Assembly (NCBI RefSeq): GCF_025264665.1
Contig: NZ_CP073697.1
Location: 62,001 to 126,000, forward strand
Length of the DNA: 64,000 nucleotides
Origin: Edaphobacter flagellatus
GTDB lineage: Bacteria; Acidobacteriota; Terriglobia; Terriglobales; Acidobacteriaceae
Direction of reading: 5' to 3'
In this document: in pieces, positions 51,198 to 59,008 of the stretch
Position numbering within the stretch: position 1 is the stretch's first letter
Layout: each line of letters begins with the position of its first letter
Program-made: the position numbers and the translations under genes
Notes under the pieces: generated by a model
Told to the model about the DNA's origin: nothing
The model's input: only the letters and a program-made list of their open reading frames with translations
Databases searched by the model: none

Positions 51198-54100
51198 TTA
51201 TCGAGGCTCCGCCATCGCTTCAGCCTGCTTCGACATCTGTGCCGTGCGTTCCAGCTTGTCCCAGTTGAAAGGCTTGCCATCAATGGCCCGCTTCAACGTC
51301 TTGAACAGCACAATAGAGAACACCTGGCGGTATGTGAAACGTTGGATCCAGATATGAACCAGCAGCCATGCATCGCCGCGGCTTGCAGGATGCCTCCTCT
51401 CTAAGGCGAACGCCAGTGCAGAAGTGAGGAAGTCGATTACAAGGAAGGCGACAAAAAATGTCAGCAGTTTGTGGAAGCTGTCCGCCGAGGCAGACTCCGG
51501 GTGGAAGTGCTTGTCAACGAAGTAGTGAATGACGCCGGCAACAAACATCAGGTCGATCAGCGGCGAAACCAGAGGGAGCAGGATCTGGAAGATCAGAATA
51601 TTGGGCAGGGCGAACAGACCCATTGCGCGGTGTTTTTTCACTGCGTCGCGATGTTTAAAGATTGCCTGCAGAATGCCGAATGACCAGCGGAAGCGCTGGC
51701 GCATCAGGCCATCCATGTTCTCCGGAGCCTCAGTAAACGCAAGGGCCTGATCTTCGTAGATCACCTCATAGCCCTGTTCCAACAGATTCATTGTCAGATC
51801 AGCATCTTCAGCCACTGTATCCGGGTGATAGCCGTTACCTGCGCGAACCGCGGCCGTGCGCCATGCCCCAATCGCACCAGGTACAACCATCACCACATCG
51901 AACAGATCCAGGGCACGGCGCTCGAAGTTCTGGCTCGTGATGTACTCAAGTGCTTGCCACCGCGTCCATAAATTCACACGATTACCAACCTTGGCGTTGC
52001 CCGCGACGGCTCCAATCTTTGGGTTGGCGAAGTGGGGAACCATGCGTGTAATCGCGTCATGCGCAATCACGCCATCAGCATCGATACCGACATAGATCTC
52101 CTCATCGGTTTGCTCCAGGGCAAAGTTCAGCGCTTCCGCCTTGCCGCCATTCGGCTTAGTCAGTACTGTCAGCCGTCCCGACGCGATATCCGCCGGATAC
52201 GCTTCGCGAACGATATCGTACGTGCGATCGTTGGAGCCATCATCGATGACAATGATGCGAATGTTCTTATAGTTCGACATCATCACCGAACGCACCGTTC
52301 GTACAATCACCTTCTCTTCGTTATATGCAGGAATCAGTACGGCAACGCGTGGCGCATACTCAGGGGAGGCATAATTCTTGCGCTTGCGGAAGCGATCGAT
52401 CAGGGCAAACACGCCGATAATAATCAGTCGTGCACTCATCAGCACGTCGCCGATGAAAAAGATACTCACCACAAAGTTGTTGAAGAAGCCAAAGAAAAAG
52501 AAGGCAACCGAATCCACAGCCGCCTGCCAGCGTTGACGCGGTGTCAGGGGAGGCATCACCTCGGCCCGCGTCTTGCCCATCAGCTCTGACACCGGGACGA
52601 TCTCGTATCCCCGCGCGCGCAGCGTGTCAATCAATACAGGTAGCGCAGCTACGGTCGCGGACCGGTCACCGCCACCGTCATGCAGCAGAATAATCGAACC
52701 GCGCGTCCACGGACGACGGTCCATATCCGCAATCTGTGCGAAGACGCTATCCGTAATCTCTTGCGGCGTTTTGCGAGGATTCTCGTCCCAGTCATTCGTG
52801 TCGATCTTGTTACCGATAATGACGTATCCCAGCCCCTGGATGCGATCCACCGGAGCCGCCTGGTCGTTCGTATCCGGCTCCTGATCGATCGAATAAGGAG
52901 GACGGAAGTAAAGCGGCTGCACCCCAAGCTTCGAAGCGAAAAGCCGTTCCGTCAGGTTGAGCTGCAGATCAACCTGTGCATTGGAGATTTCGCTGATGTC
53001 CGGATGCGTAAAGCTGTGATTGCCGATCTCGTGCCCTTCGTTATAGACACGCTGCATCGTCCCGACATACTTTTCGGCCTCTTCTCCAATCATGAAGAAG
53101 GTGCCTTTTACGTTGTACTTTTTCAGAATGTCGAGAATCCGCGGTGTCCACACAGGATCGGGCCCATCATCAAAGGACAGGGCCACCTTGCGTGGATGAT
53201 AGCCATACTGCGTGACGGTGTACGAGAGAGGATACGAGTGCATCGACTCTTGCAGCACCATGCGGTATTGCGGAGGAATCGTGGCGTCATCATCCATCGT
53301 CACATCGCGCTCGCCGTTCTGTGGTCGGCGTGTCACGCGAAGAATGTCGCCTTCGCCCTCCGTATCGATGTCATAACCGGGCTCTACATGTGCAAGATCC
53401 TTATTGGGGTCGGCCCGCATCGGCGTATCCCATATCTTCCACATCGAGTTGTCTTCTTGTCCCAGACGCCAAAGCGCGTAGGTCTGAATTCCCAGCGAAC
53501 GGGCCGCGCGCATCTGGTTCAGCACCGTAACGGCGTCCAGAAACCACACATAGTGACGCACATGAGCATCCACATCATCGTAGGCGAAGTGAACATTCAG
53601 CGTGTCATCATCAAGGTCGATCTGCGAGTCGGAATCGTACGCTGCCTGCCACGCTTCCTGCGTCGAGACATTGACTGCGGAGAGGACGTTTTCCGGCTGC
53701 GGTTTCTGCCCCTTCTTCGGCGTCGATGGCAGCGTCGTCGTCCAGTCGTATCCGTAACTGCCAATCGCGCAGATGATTTTTTCTTTAGGAACAATCTTGA
53801 GCGCCGCTTTCAGATTGTCGACGAACCAGTCCTGCGACGCGATCGCTCCAGGTTGTGATGCCGTCTCATGCTCGTCATAGTTCATCAGCAACAAGCCGTC
53901 TGAGTGGTCGGCAAGAAACTTCAGGTCAAAATCATCGTCACGAACGGGAACATTGATATATAGCCGCAGCTTGCGGTTGTGAAAGTCGTTATACAAGTCA
54001 GCGATCAACGAGCGGAAACCCGGCTGTGCATCGCTGGGGATATTTTCCAAATCAACCGAAAGGCCCTGATAGCTGGGATTTGCTGCCAGGAACATATCCG

Positions 54101-54725
54101 TCTGGCGAATAAAGTTTGCCCGTGCGTCGTCGCTTTTTAGAAAATTGCCAACCTCGGGTACGAAGTCGCCTTTTACCGGGTCGTAATTATTGACCAGCGG
54201 AAAGATATCCAGATTCACATGGTTGGAGGCTATCGTTGCAGCCACCTTGCCGTCTCGATCAACTGGCAGAACACGTCCGCCGTTGATGACTTTATACGGC
54301 CGATTGTCGATCGTATACGAGAGCATGTCGCCGTTATCCGACACGACATGCAGCCATTCCGGAAAGAGAATGTCGATCTGCGAGATATGTTGTCGTAGCG
54401 AAGAAAAGCTCGCCGGGTCGTCTTCAACGTAGTACGCCGCGCGCAGCCCTTCGCCTGAGTTCAGCGGAACATCTGAAGGCTTGACATCGGTCTTTCTGTG
54501 GGGCGATCGCTTATACTTCTGCCCCTTCTGCGGCTCCTGGTGGGCCAACGTTTTGTAGTTCCGTTTTTGCGGTTCCAGCAGTAACTCTGGAAGAGGCTTC
54601 ATCCGCAGCAGTCCCACAAGAAAGACCGTGGCTACAATCAGGCCGCCAAGAGCCAAAACATCGAAGATGACCCGAAGACGCTTCCAGCGTTTTCTCTGCG
54701 GATCGAAAAAGACCTGTTTGCTCAT
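51198..54725 (-). CDS. Trifunctional GH18-like / polysaccharide deacetylase / GT2 glycosyltransferase
   Basis: The 1,175-residue membrane protein joins three enzyme domains. After a short cytoplasmic start and one membrane helix (~20-40) comes a GH18/YaaH-type region at about 90-440, with the acid pair Asp225/Glu227 in YQGLSVDLENIPSD. Next is a NodB/CE4 deacetylase at about 510-715: SFDDGPDP with Asp519/520, metal ligands His570 and His574 in NHSFTHPD, FRPPYS, and LLHDGGGD. Two helices lead to a GT2 domain at about 790-1020 (VIDDGSNDRT, DADG, Glu973-Asp974 in VAEDADLT, QRFRW) and further C-terminal helices. This resembles PgaB plus PgaC functions in one chain: synthesis, deacetylation and cleavage of a GlcNAc-type exopolysaccharide. 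The substrate is inferred. Confidence 0.93.
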   Translation of the reverse strand: MSKQVFFDPQRKRWKRLRVIFDVLALGGLIVATVFLVGLLRMKPLPELLLEPQKRNYKTLAHQEPQKGQKYKRSPHRKTDVKPSDVPLNSGEGLRAAYYVEDDPASFSSLRQHISQIDILFPEWLHVVSDNGDMLSYTIDNRPYKVINGGRVLPVDRDGKVAATIASNHVNLDIFPLVNNYDPVKGDFVPEVGNFLKSDDARANFIRQTDMFLAANPSYQGLSVDLENIPSDAQPGFRSLIADLYNDFHNRKLRLYINVPVRDDDFDLKFLADHSDGLLLMNYDEHETASQPGAIASQDWFVDNLKAALKIVPKEKIICAIGSYGYDWTTTLPSTPKKGQKPQPENVLSAVNVSTQEAWQAAYDSDSQIDLDDDTLNVHFAYDDVDAHVRHYVWFLDAVTVLNQMRAARSLGIQTYALWRLGQEDNSMWKIWDTPMRADPNKDLAHVEPGYDIDTEGEGDILRVTRRPQNGERDVTMDDDATIPPQYRMVLQESMHSYPLSYTVTQYGYHPRKVALSFDDGPDPVWTPRILDILKKYNVKGTFFMIGEEAEKYVGTMQRVYNEGHEIGNHSFTHPDISEISNAQVDLQLNLTERLFASKLGVQPLYFRPPYSIDQEPDTNDQAAPVDRIQGLGYVIIGNKIDTNDWDENPRKTPQEITDSVFAQIADMDRRPWTRGSIILLHDGGGDRSATVAALPVLIDTLRARGYEIVPVSELMGKTRAEVMPPLTPRQRWQAAVDSVAFFFFGFFNNFVVSIFFIGDVLMSARLIIIGVFALIDRFRKRKNYASPEYAPRVAVLIPAYNEEKVIVRTVRSVMMSNYKNIRIIVIDDGSNDRTYDIVREAYPADIASGRLTVLTKPNGGKAEALNFALEQTDEEIYVGIDADGVIAHDAITRMVPHFANPKIGAVAGNAKVGNRVNLWTRWQALEYITSQNFERRALDLFDVVMVVPGAIGAWRTAAVRAGNGYHPDTVAEDADLTMNLLEQGYEVIYEDQALAFTEAPENMDGLMRQRFRWSFGILQAIFKHRDAVKKHRAMGLFALPNILIFQILLPLVSPLIDLMFVAGVIHYFVDKHFHPESASADSFHKLLTFFVAFLVIDFLTSALAFALERRHPASRGDAWLLVHIWIQRFTYRQVFSIVLFKTLKRAIDGKPFNWDKLERTAQMSKQAEAMAEPR

Positions 54726-54840
54726 GGGGAAAGAGGGGCGCGTTCTGATTGGCGAACGTCTACAGCCATCCTATGCATGAGACGCTGGCCAGTCAACGAA
54801 CCACAACTCATTTTGCGCGAAGCGGTTATCATGCTGCTAC

Positions 54841-56226
54841 ATGTCCGACATACAGGCCAGGCCGCGTATTCAGATCGGAGCCGCTCTTGCGCTCGGGTTC
54901 GCTCTCCGGCTGCTCTTTATTACCAACGCCGCCCGCATCGCAGGGGACACCCTGCTCTACGGAGACATTGCCAAAAATTGGATGCAGTTCGGCGTCTACG
55001 GCTTTGCCCGCACCGCCACCGGAGCCGATCCAACGCTCATCCGCCTGCCCGGCTATCCAATTTTCCTGGCTCTCTGCTTCAAACTCTTCGGCGTCGACCA
55101 CTATACGCAAGTCATGATCGTTCAGTGCCTGATCGATCTTGCCACCTGCCTCCTTGTCGCGGGGCTCGCCCGCCGCTTGTTCGGTAGCCGAGCAGGCATC
55201 GCCGTCTTATGGATCAGCGCCCTCTGTCCCTTCACTGCGAACTACGTCGCCGCTCCGCTCACCGAGGTCCTCACTCTCTTCTGCATAGCATTAGCCTTCT
55301 ACGGACTTGAGCGCTGGAACGCCAACGGCTCAGGATGGAACCGCTGGCTCTGGATCATCGCCGCCGCACTGGCCTACACCATACTTCTACGTCCTGAACA
55401 GGGACTCCTCGCCGCAGTGATCGTTCCAGCCATGCTCTGGCTCGTCCTCCGCAGTCACGGAGCACCCGGCAGTGCCCCCGTGCTGGCTGCCGCTCTCTGC
55501 ACCGTCCTTCCGCTCGTACCGTGGACCATGCGCAACTGGCATACCTTTCATGTCTTCCAACCCCTTGCGCCACGCCATGCCACGGACCCCGGCGAAGCCG
55601 TCTGGACGGGCTTTCCGCGCTGGTACCGCACTTGGGCTATCGAGTTCGCTTCGACCGAACGGGTCTACTGGAACTGGGACGGCAATCCAATCGATATCGC
55701 TTACATCCCGTCACGCGCCTTTGATAACCAGGAGCAGTACAACCGTGTAGCGGCATTGCTCTCTAAATACAACGAAGACTCCAACGTCACTCCGCAGCTT
55801 GACCAGAGCTTTGACTCTCTTGCGCGCGAGCGCATAGCGGATGACCCCATCCGCTATTACGTAGCTCTTCCAGTAGCTCGGCTCCTCAACATGCTCCTCC
55901 GCCCGCGCACAGAGATGCTCTCTGTTGGCCTTGAGTGGTGGCGCTGGGGACTGCATCCCTGGAAGACCCTCTTTGCCGCGGCCTACGGTCTGCTCAACCT
56001 TGCGTATCTCGTTCTCGGCGGTCTGGGGCTATGGCTCTGGAGACGCAGCGGCTGGGCAGGATACAGCGTCCTTGCATGGTCGATGATGGCCTTCGTTCTG
56101 CTCCGGTGCGCGCTGCTGCTGACGCTCGATAACTCCGAACCGCGTTACACGCTCGAGTTCTATCCTCTGCTGCAGGTATGGGCGGGCGCCTTTTTCAGCA
56201 GCATCTTTGCGGAAAAAGAAGCTTAG
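54841..56226 (+). CDS. GT39/PMT-like membrane glycosyltransferase
   Basis: The 461-residue integral membrane protein has about ten hydrophobic segments. It resembles the ArnT/PMT_2 (GT-C) fold: the first periplasmic loop has acidic DTLLYGDIAKNWMQFGVYGF and RLPGYPIFLALCFKLFG, as in dolichyl-phosphate-mannose-type transferases. It would transfer a lipid-linked sugar onto an envelope acceptor. It is divergent from the GH18-CE4-GT2 gene across a ~115-base promoter region, hinting at a shared polysaccharide role. The SDR gene follows 20 bases later. Confidence 0.87.
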   Translation: MSDIQARPRIQIGAALALGFALRLLFITNAARIAGDTLLYGDIAKNWMQFGVYGFARTATGADPTLIRLPGYPIFLALCFKLFGVDHYTQVMIVQCLIDLATCLLVAGLARRLFGSRAGIAVLWISALCPFTANYVAAPLTEVLTLFCIALAFYGLERWNANGSGWNRWLWIIAAALAYTILLRPEQGLLAAVIVPAMLWLVLRSHGAPGSAPVLAAALCTVLPLVPWTMRNWHTFHVFQPLAPRHATDPGEAVWTGFPRWYRTWAIEFASTERVYWNWDGNPIDIAYIPSRAFDNQEQYNRVAALLSKYNEDSNVTPQLDQSFDSLARERIADDPIRYYVALPVARLLNMLLRPRTEMLSVGLEWWRWGLHPWKTLFAAAYGLLNLAYLVLGGLGLWLWRRSGWAGYSVLAWSMMAFVLLRCALLLTLDNSEPRYTLEFYPLLQVWAGAFFSSIFAEKEA

Positions 56227-56246
56227 TATTCAAAGGGAGTTTAACG

Positions 56247-56963
56247 ATGAACATCGATCTCGCAAACAAGGTCGTCCTCGTCGCAGGGGGAACCGGTGGC
56301 CTGGGACGCTCCGTGAGTATGGCCTTCCTCGCCGAAGGAGCCAAGGTCGTCGCAACCTATCGCAATTCATCCGAGTTCGATGCACTCAAGCAAGCCGCTA
56401 CGCTGGCTCAGAACCTTGAAGGTGCGCAGGTCGATGTGACGGACAGCAGCGCGGTGATCTCGCTCATCGGCGACATCGTCAAGCAGCATGGTCAACTCGA
56501 TGTGCTGGTAAACTGCGTCGGCTCCTATGCTGGCGGGGTTTCTCTTTGGGAGACGGACCTCAAAGTCTTCGACCAGCAGTTCAATCTCAACTTCCGTTCC
56601 GGGCTCCTGCTTGCGCACTCCGCTATCCCATCCATGCTTCGGCAGGGAAGCGGCATCTTCATCAACATCGCCTCTAAGGCAGCCGTCGATCACGCCGCCG
56701 GAGCATCTGCATACGCATCCTCAAAGGCTGCAGCCGTCGCTTTGATAGATTCCCTCGCCGCCGACCTCAAGGGAACCGGCATTCGCGTGAATTCCGTTCT
56801 TCCCAGCATTATCGATACCCAGGCCAACCGCTCAGCGATGAGCAGCGCAAAGTTCGACCAGTGGTCGAAACCCGAGCAGATCGCAGATGTCATCCTTTTT
56901 CTCGCCAGCGATCGAGCCAGTCTCATCCACGGTGCCTCTATCCCTGTCTACGGGAAGAGTTAA
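56247..56963 (+). CDS. Short-chain dehydrogenase/reductase (FabG-like)
   Basis: The 238-residue classical SDR has nucleotide-binding GGTGGLGR (14-21), NCVGSYAGG, catalytic Ser143, Tyr156 and Lys160 (YASSK), and IRVNSVLPSIIDT. The substrate is unknown; 3-oxoacyl-ACP reductases and sugar or steroid SDRs share these motifs. ATG 56247 follows AAAGGGAG at a good distance, so the longer frame starting inside the previous gene is not used. It is likely co-transcribed with the GT39-like gene. Confidence 0.92.
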   Translation: MNIDLANKVVLVAGGTGGLGRSVSMAFLAEGAKVVATYRNSSEFDALKQAATLAQNLEGAQVDVTDSSAVISLIGDIVKQHGQLDVLVNCVGSYAGGVSLWETDLKVFDQQFNLNFRSGLLLAHSAIPSMLRQGSGIFINIASKAAVDHAAGASAYASSKAAAVALIDSLAADLKGTGIRVNSVLPSIIDTQANRSAMSSAKFDQWSKPEQIADVILFLASDRASLIHGASIPVYGKS

Positions 56964-57144
56964 ATTTCCCTGCTCTATGCAACTCTTTGCTTTCTATAAA
57001 GATTTAATCTTTTAGCGTTGCAATAAGCTCAAGCAACTATATAACCTCCAGCAGACGTCGTATCCGTGGTACCCCTAGATAAGTTCGTTACAAGCCGGGT
57101 TCTTGAGAGTACGAAACAGGGAAAGACTTAAGGAGAGAATAGTG

Positions 57145-57834
57145 ATGAAAAAACTCATTGCATTATCGATGTGTATGCTGCTGAGCGCACCTCTGATCGC
57201 CCAGCAAAAAGAGCAGGAGCGCCTCAAAGAGGCCGGTCAGGTACTGCGCGACGTCATCGAAATGCCCGATAAAGGAATTCCCCACGATCTGATCGATAAG
57301 TCGTATTGCGTCATCGTCTATCCGTCGGTCAAAAAAGCAGCCTTCATCGTGGGTGGAAGCTATGGTCGCGGTGTAATTACATGCCGTACCGGCTCCAATT
57401 ACAACGGCCCCTGGAGCGCTCCGGCTATGTTTGCACTCGAAGGCGCCAGCTTTGGTCTCCAGATTGGCGGGCAGGCTACCGATTTTGTGCTGCTCGTTAT
57501 GAACGATTCCGGTGCAAAGTCCGTGATGTCCAGCAAGGTCAAGATTGGTGCAGATGCCTCCGCTGCCGCAGGTCCTGTGGGCCGCGATGCCAGCGCTGCA
57601 ACAGACGCCGTCCTCAAGGCACAGATTCTGTCCTGGTCGCGTGCACAGGGTGTCTTCGCGGGCATCTCGCTTGAAGGCTCCACCATGCGCTCCGACGATG
57701 GTGCTAACAAGGCCCTCTACGGCAAGGAACTGAGCGCTAACGACATCGTCTTCGGTGGCAAGGTGAAGGCTCCTGCAGCGGCCCGCACGCTTCTCGCTGA
57801 GTTGCGCAAAGTCAGCCCGCACCACACCAAATAA
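57145..57834 (+). CDS. Secreted SYLF-domain (Ysc84-like) lipid-binding protein
   Basis: The 229-residue protein has a signal peptide (MKKLIALSMCMLLSAPLIAQ) and the SYLF/Ysc84 domain: VLRDVIEMPDKGIPHDLIDK, YCVIVYPSVKKAAFIVGGSY, GRGVITCRTG, ATDFVLLVMNDSG, and KAQILSWSRAQGVFAGISLE. SYLF domains bind phosphoinositide-like lipids in eukaryotes; bacterial members are periplasmic with unclear function. AAGGAGAG lies seven bases before ATG 57145, which decides the start over an in-frame upstream codon at 57103. A strong terminator follows. Confidence 0.93.
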   Translation: MKKLIALSMCMLLSAPLIAQQKEQERLKEAGQVLRDVIEMPDKGIPHDLIDKSYCVIVYPSVKKAAFIVGGSYGRGVITCRTGSNYNGPWSAPAMFALEGASFGLQIGGQATDFVLLVMNDSGAKSVMSSKVKIGADASAAAGPVGRDASAATDAVLKAQILSWSRAQGVFAGISLEGSTMRSDDGANKALYGKELSANDIVFGGKVKAPAAARTLLAELRKVSPHHTK

Positions 57835-57848
57835 CTTCCCCAACAAAC

Positions 57849-57893
57849 TCAAAGGGCTTCAGTCGCTATGACTGAAGCCCTTTGAAATTTTAA
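57849..57893. terminator. Bidirectional rho-independent terminator
   Basis: A perfect 16-bp stem TCAAAGGGCTTCAGTC / GACTGAAGCCCTTTGA (57849-57864 and 57870-57885) with loop GCTAT is followed by AATTTTAA. It separates the SYLF gene from the convergent anti-sigma/sigma operon. Confidence 0.93.
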
Positions 57894-57914
57894 TTGGCAA
57901 AGAAAACGGAAAAA

Positions 57915-58160
57915 TCAGGCGCGTTTCCGGGCGTCCATGCACTTGGCCATAATCGCTGTGTGCAGCCTCTCGCGCAACTCATCGGAGACATCGTAGATCT
58001 CGTTGCCGCGATAGACCTCGATCGTCTGACGCGTCGTATTTACGACGACCTTGCAATGCGAACACTCACCCAGATGCGCGCGCACTTCCGCCAGCAGCTC
58101 AGGGCTGATCTCTCCATCGAAGTAGTCGGTCAGCTGACTCAGAAAATCTGTGCAGTTCAT
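57915..58160 (-). CDS. Putative zinc-binding anti-sigma factor
   Basis: The 81-residue soluble protein has the ZAS signature His29-x3-Cys33-x2-Cys36 (HLGECSHC) in an N-terminal helical bundle of the anti-sigma type. It has no membrane segment, so the sensor would be cytoplasmic, as in RsrA-like redox-sensitive factors. Its start overlaps the sigma-factor stop by four bases, the standard sigma/anti-sigma arrangement. The signal is unknown. Confidence 0.9.
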   Translation of the reverse strand: MNCTDFLSQLTDYFDGEISPELLAEVRAHLGECSHCKVVVNTTRQTIEVYRGNEIYDVSDELRERLHTAIMAKCMDARKRA

Positions 58161-58786
58161 GCCGGTTGCCCCTCCTTGCGGCCAAAGTACCTGCTAAGCC
58201 GTTCGCGCAATTGTAAGCGCGCACGCAGCAGGCGCGATTTTACAGCGGGTACACTCAAGCCCAGTGCCTCCGCAGTCTCTTCCGTGGAGAGGTTTTCGAT
58301 ATCGCGCAGCGTAAAGACAGTCCGAAATCCGGGAGGGAGACCCTGAATCGTCTTCCGGAGGATGTTTCCAAGCTCGTTCTGATCGTAAAGCTGTTCTGGA
58401 TTCGGTCGCCACTCGGCAAAGTCGCGCGGAATGGACCCTTCTTCTGTCTGAACGTCCTCGTCCATGGAGACGGTCTTGCTTGTCTTGCGCTTACGCAGCC
58501 GCATGAGGCTTTCGTTGACAGCGATTCGGACAAGCCAAGTCGAGAACTTCGAGTTTCCCTGGAACTGCTCCAGCTTCTCGTAAGCCTTGAGGAAGGTGTC
58601 CTGCGTAATGTCTTCAGCGTCTTCACGGTTCTGTGTAATATGCTGCGCTACCCGGAAGATCTGGCGTTCGTACTGCCTGACCAGCTGCTCGAAAGCTGCC
58701 GTATCTCCACCTTTAGCGCGCTCTACCAGAGCAACGTCTGGGTGTATCTCTTCCGTACCTGGGGATTGGATGGCTGGCATGAGCAA
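58157..58786 (-). CDS. ECF-type RNA polymerase sigma factor (RpoE-like)
   Basis: The 209-residue ECF sigma has region 2 at about 25-95 (LVRQYERQIFRVAQHITQNR, EDITQDTFLKAYEKLEQF, FSTWLVRIAVNESLMRLRKR) and region 4 at about 145-200 (GLPPGFRTVFTLRDIENLST, ETAEALGLSVPAVKSRLLRA). An acidic linker separates them. It is co-transcribed with the overlapping anti-sigma gene and divergent from the lytic transglycosylase, a possible target. Confidence 0.95.
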   Translation of the reverse strand: MLMPAIQSPGTEEIHPDVALVERAKGGDTAAFEQLVRQYERQIFRVAQHITQNREDAEDITQDTFLKAYEKLEQFQGNSKFSTWLVRIAVNESLMRLRKRKTSKTVSMDEDVQTEEGSIPRDFAEWRPNPEQLYDQNELGNILRKTIQGLPPGFRTVFTLRDIENLSTEETAEALGLSVPAVKSRLLRARLQLRERLSRYFGRKEGQPA

Positions 58787-59008
58787 AAAGGTGCGTTAAT
58801 CCTGACTGAATCTACTGATTCGATTCGGACTGATTTGATCCTCTTCTCATCATAAATCCCACTGACTCCAAGGGCAAAGTCCTTACCTCCCAACCGCATG
58901 CCATTCCTTCGCCGATGTACCTGTCCAGATTCCGCCTTGAAGAGTCCAATCATCAGCGGCACGCCACAGCATAAAGTTGAAGTTGTGGGTCTGCCGCAAA
59001 GCGAGGGG

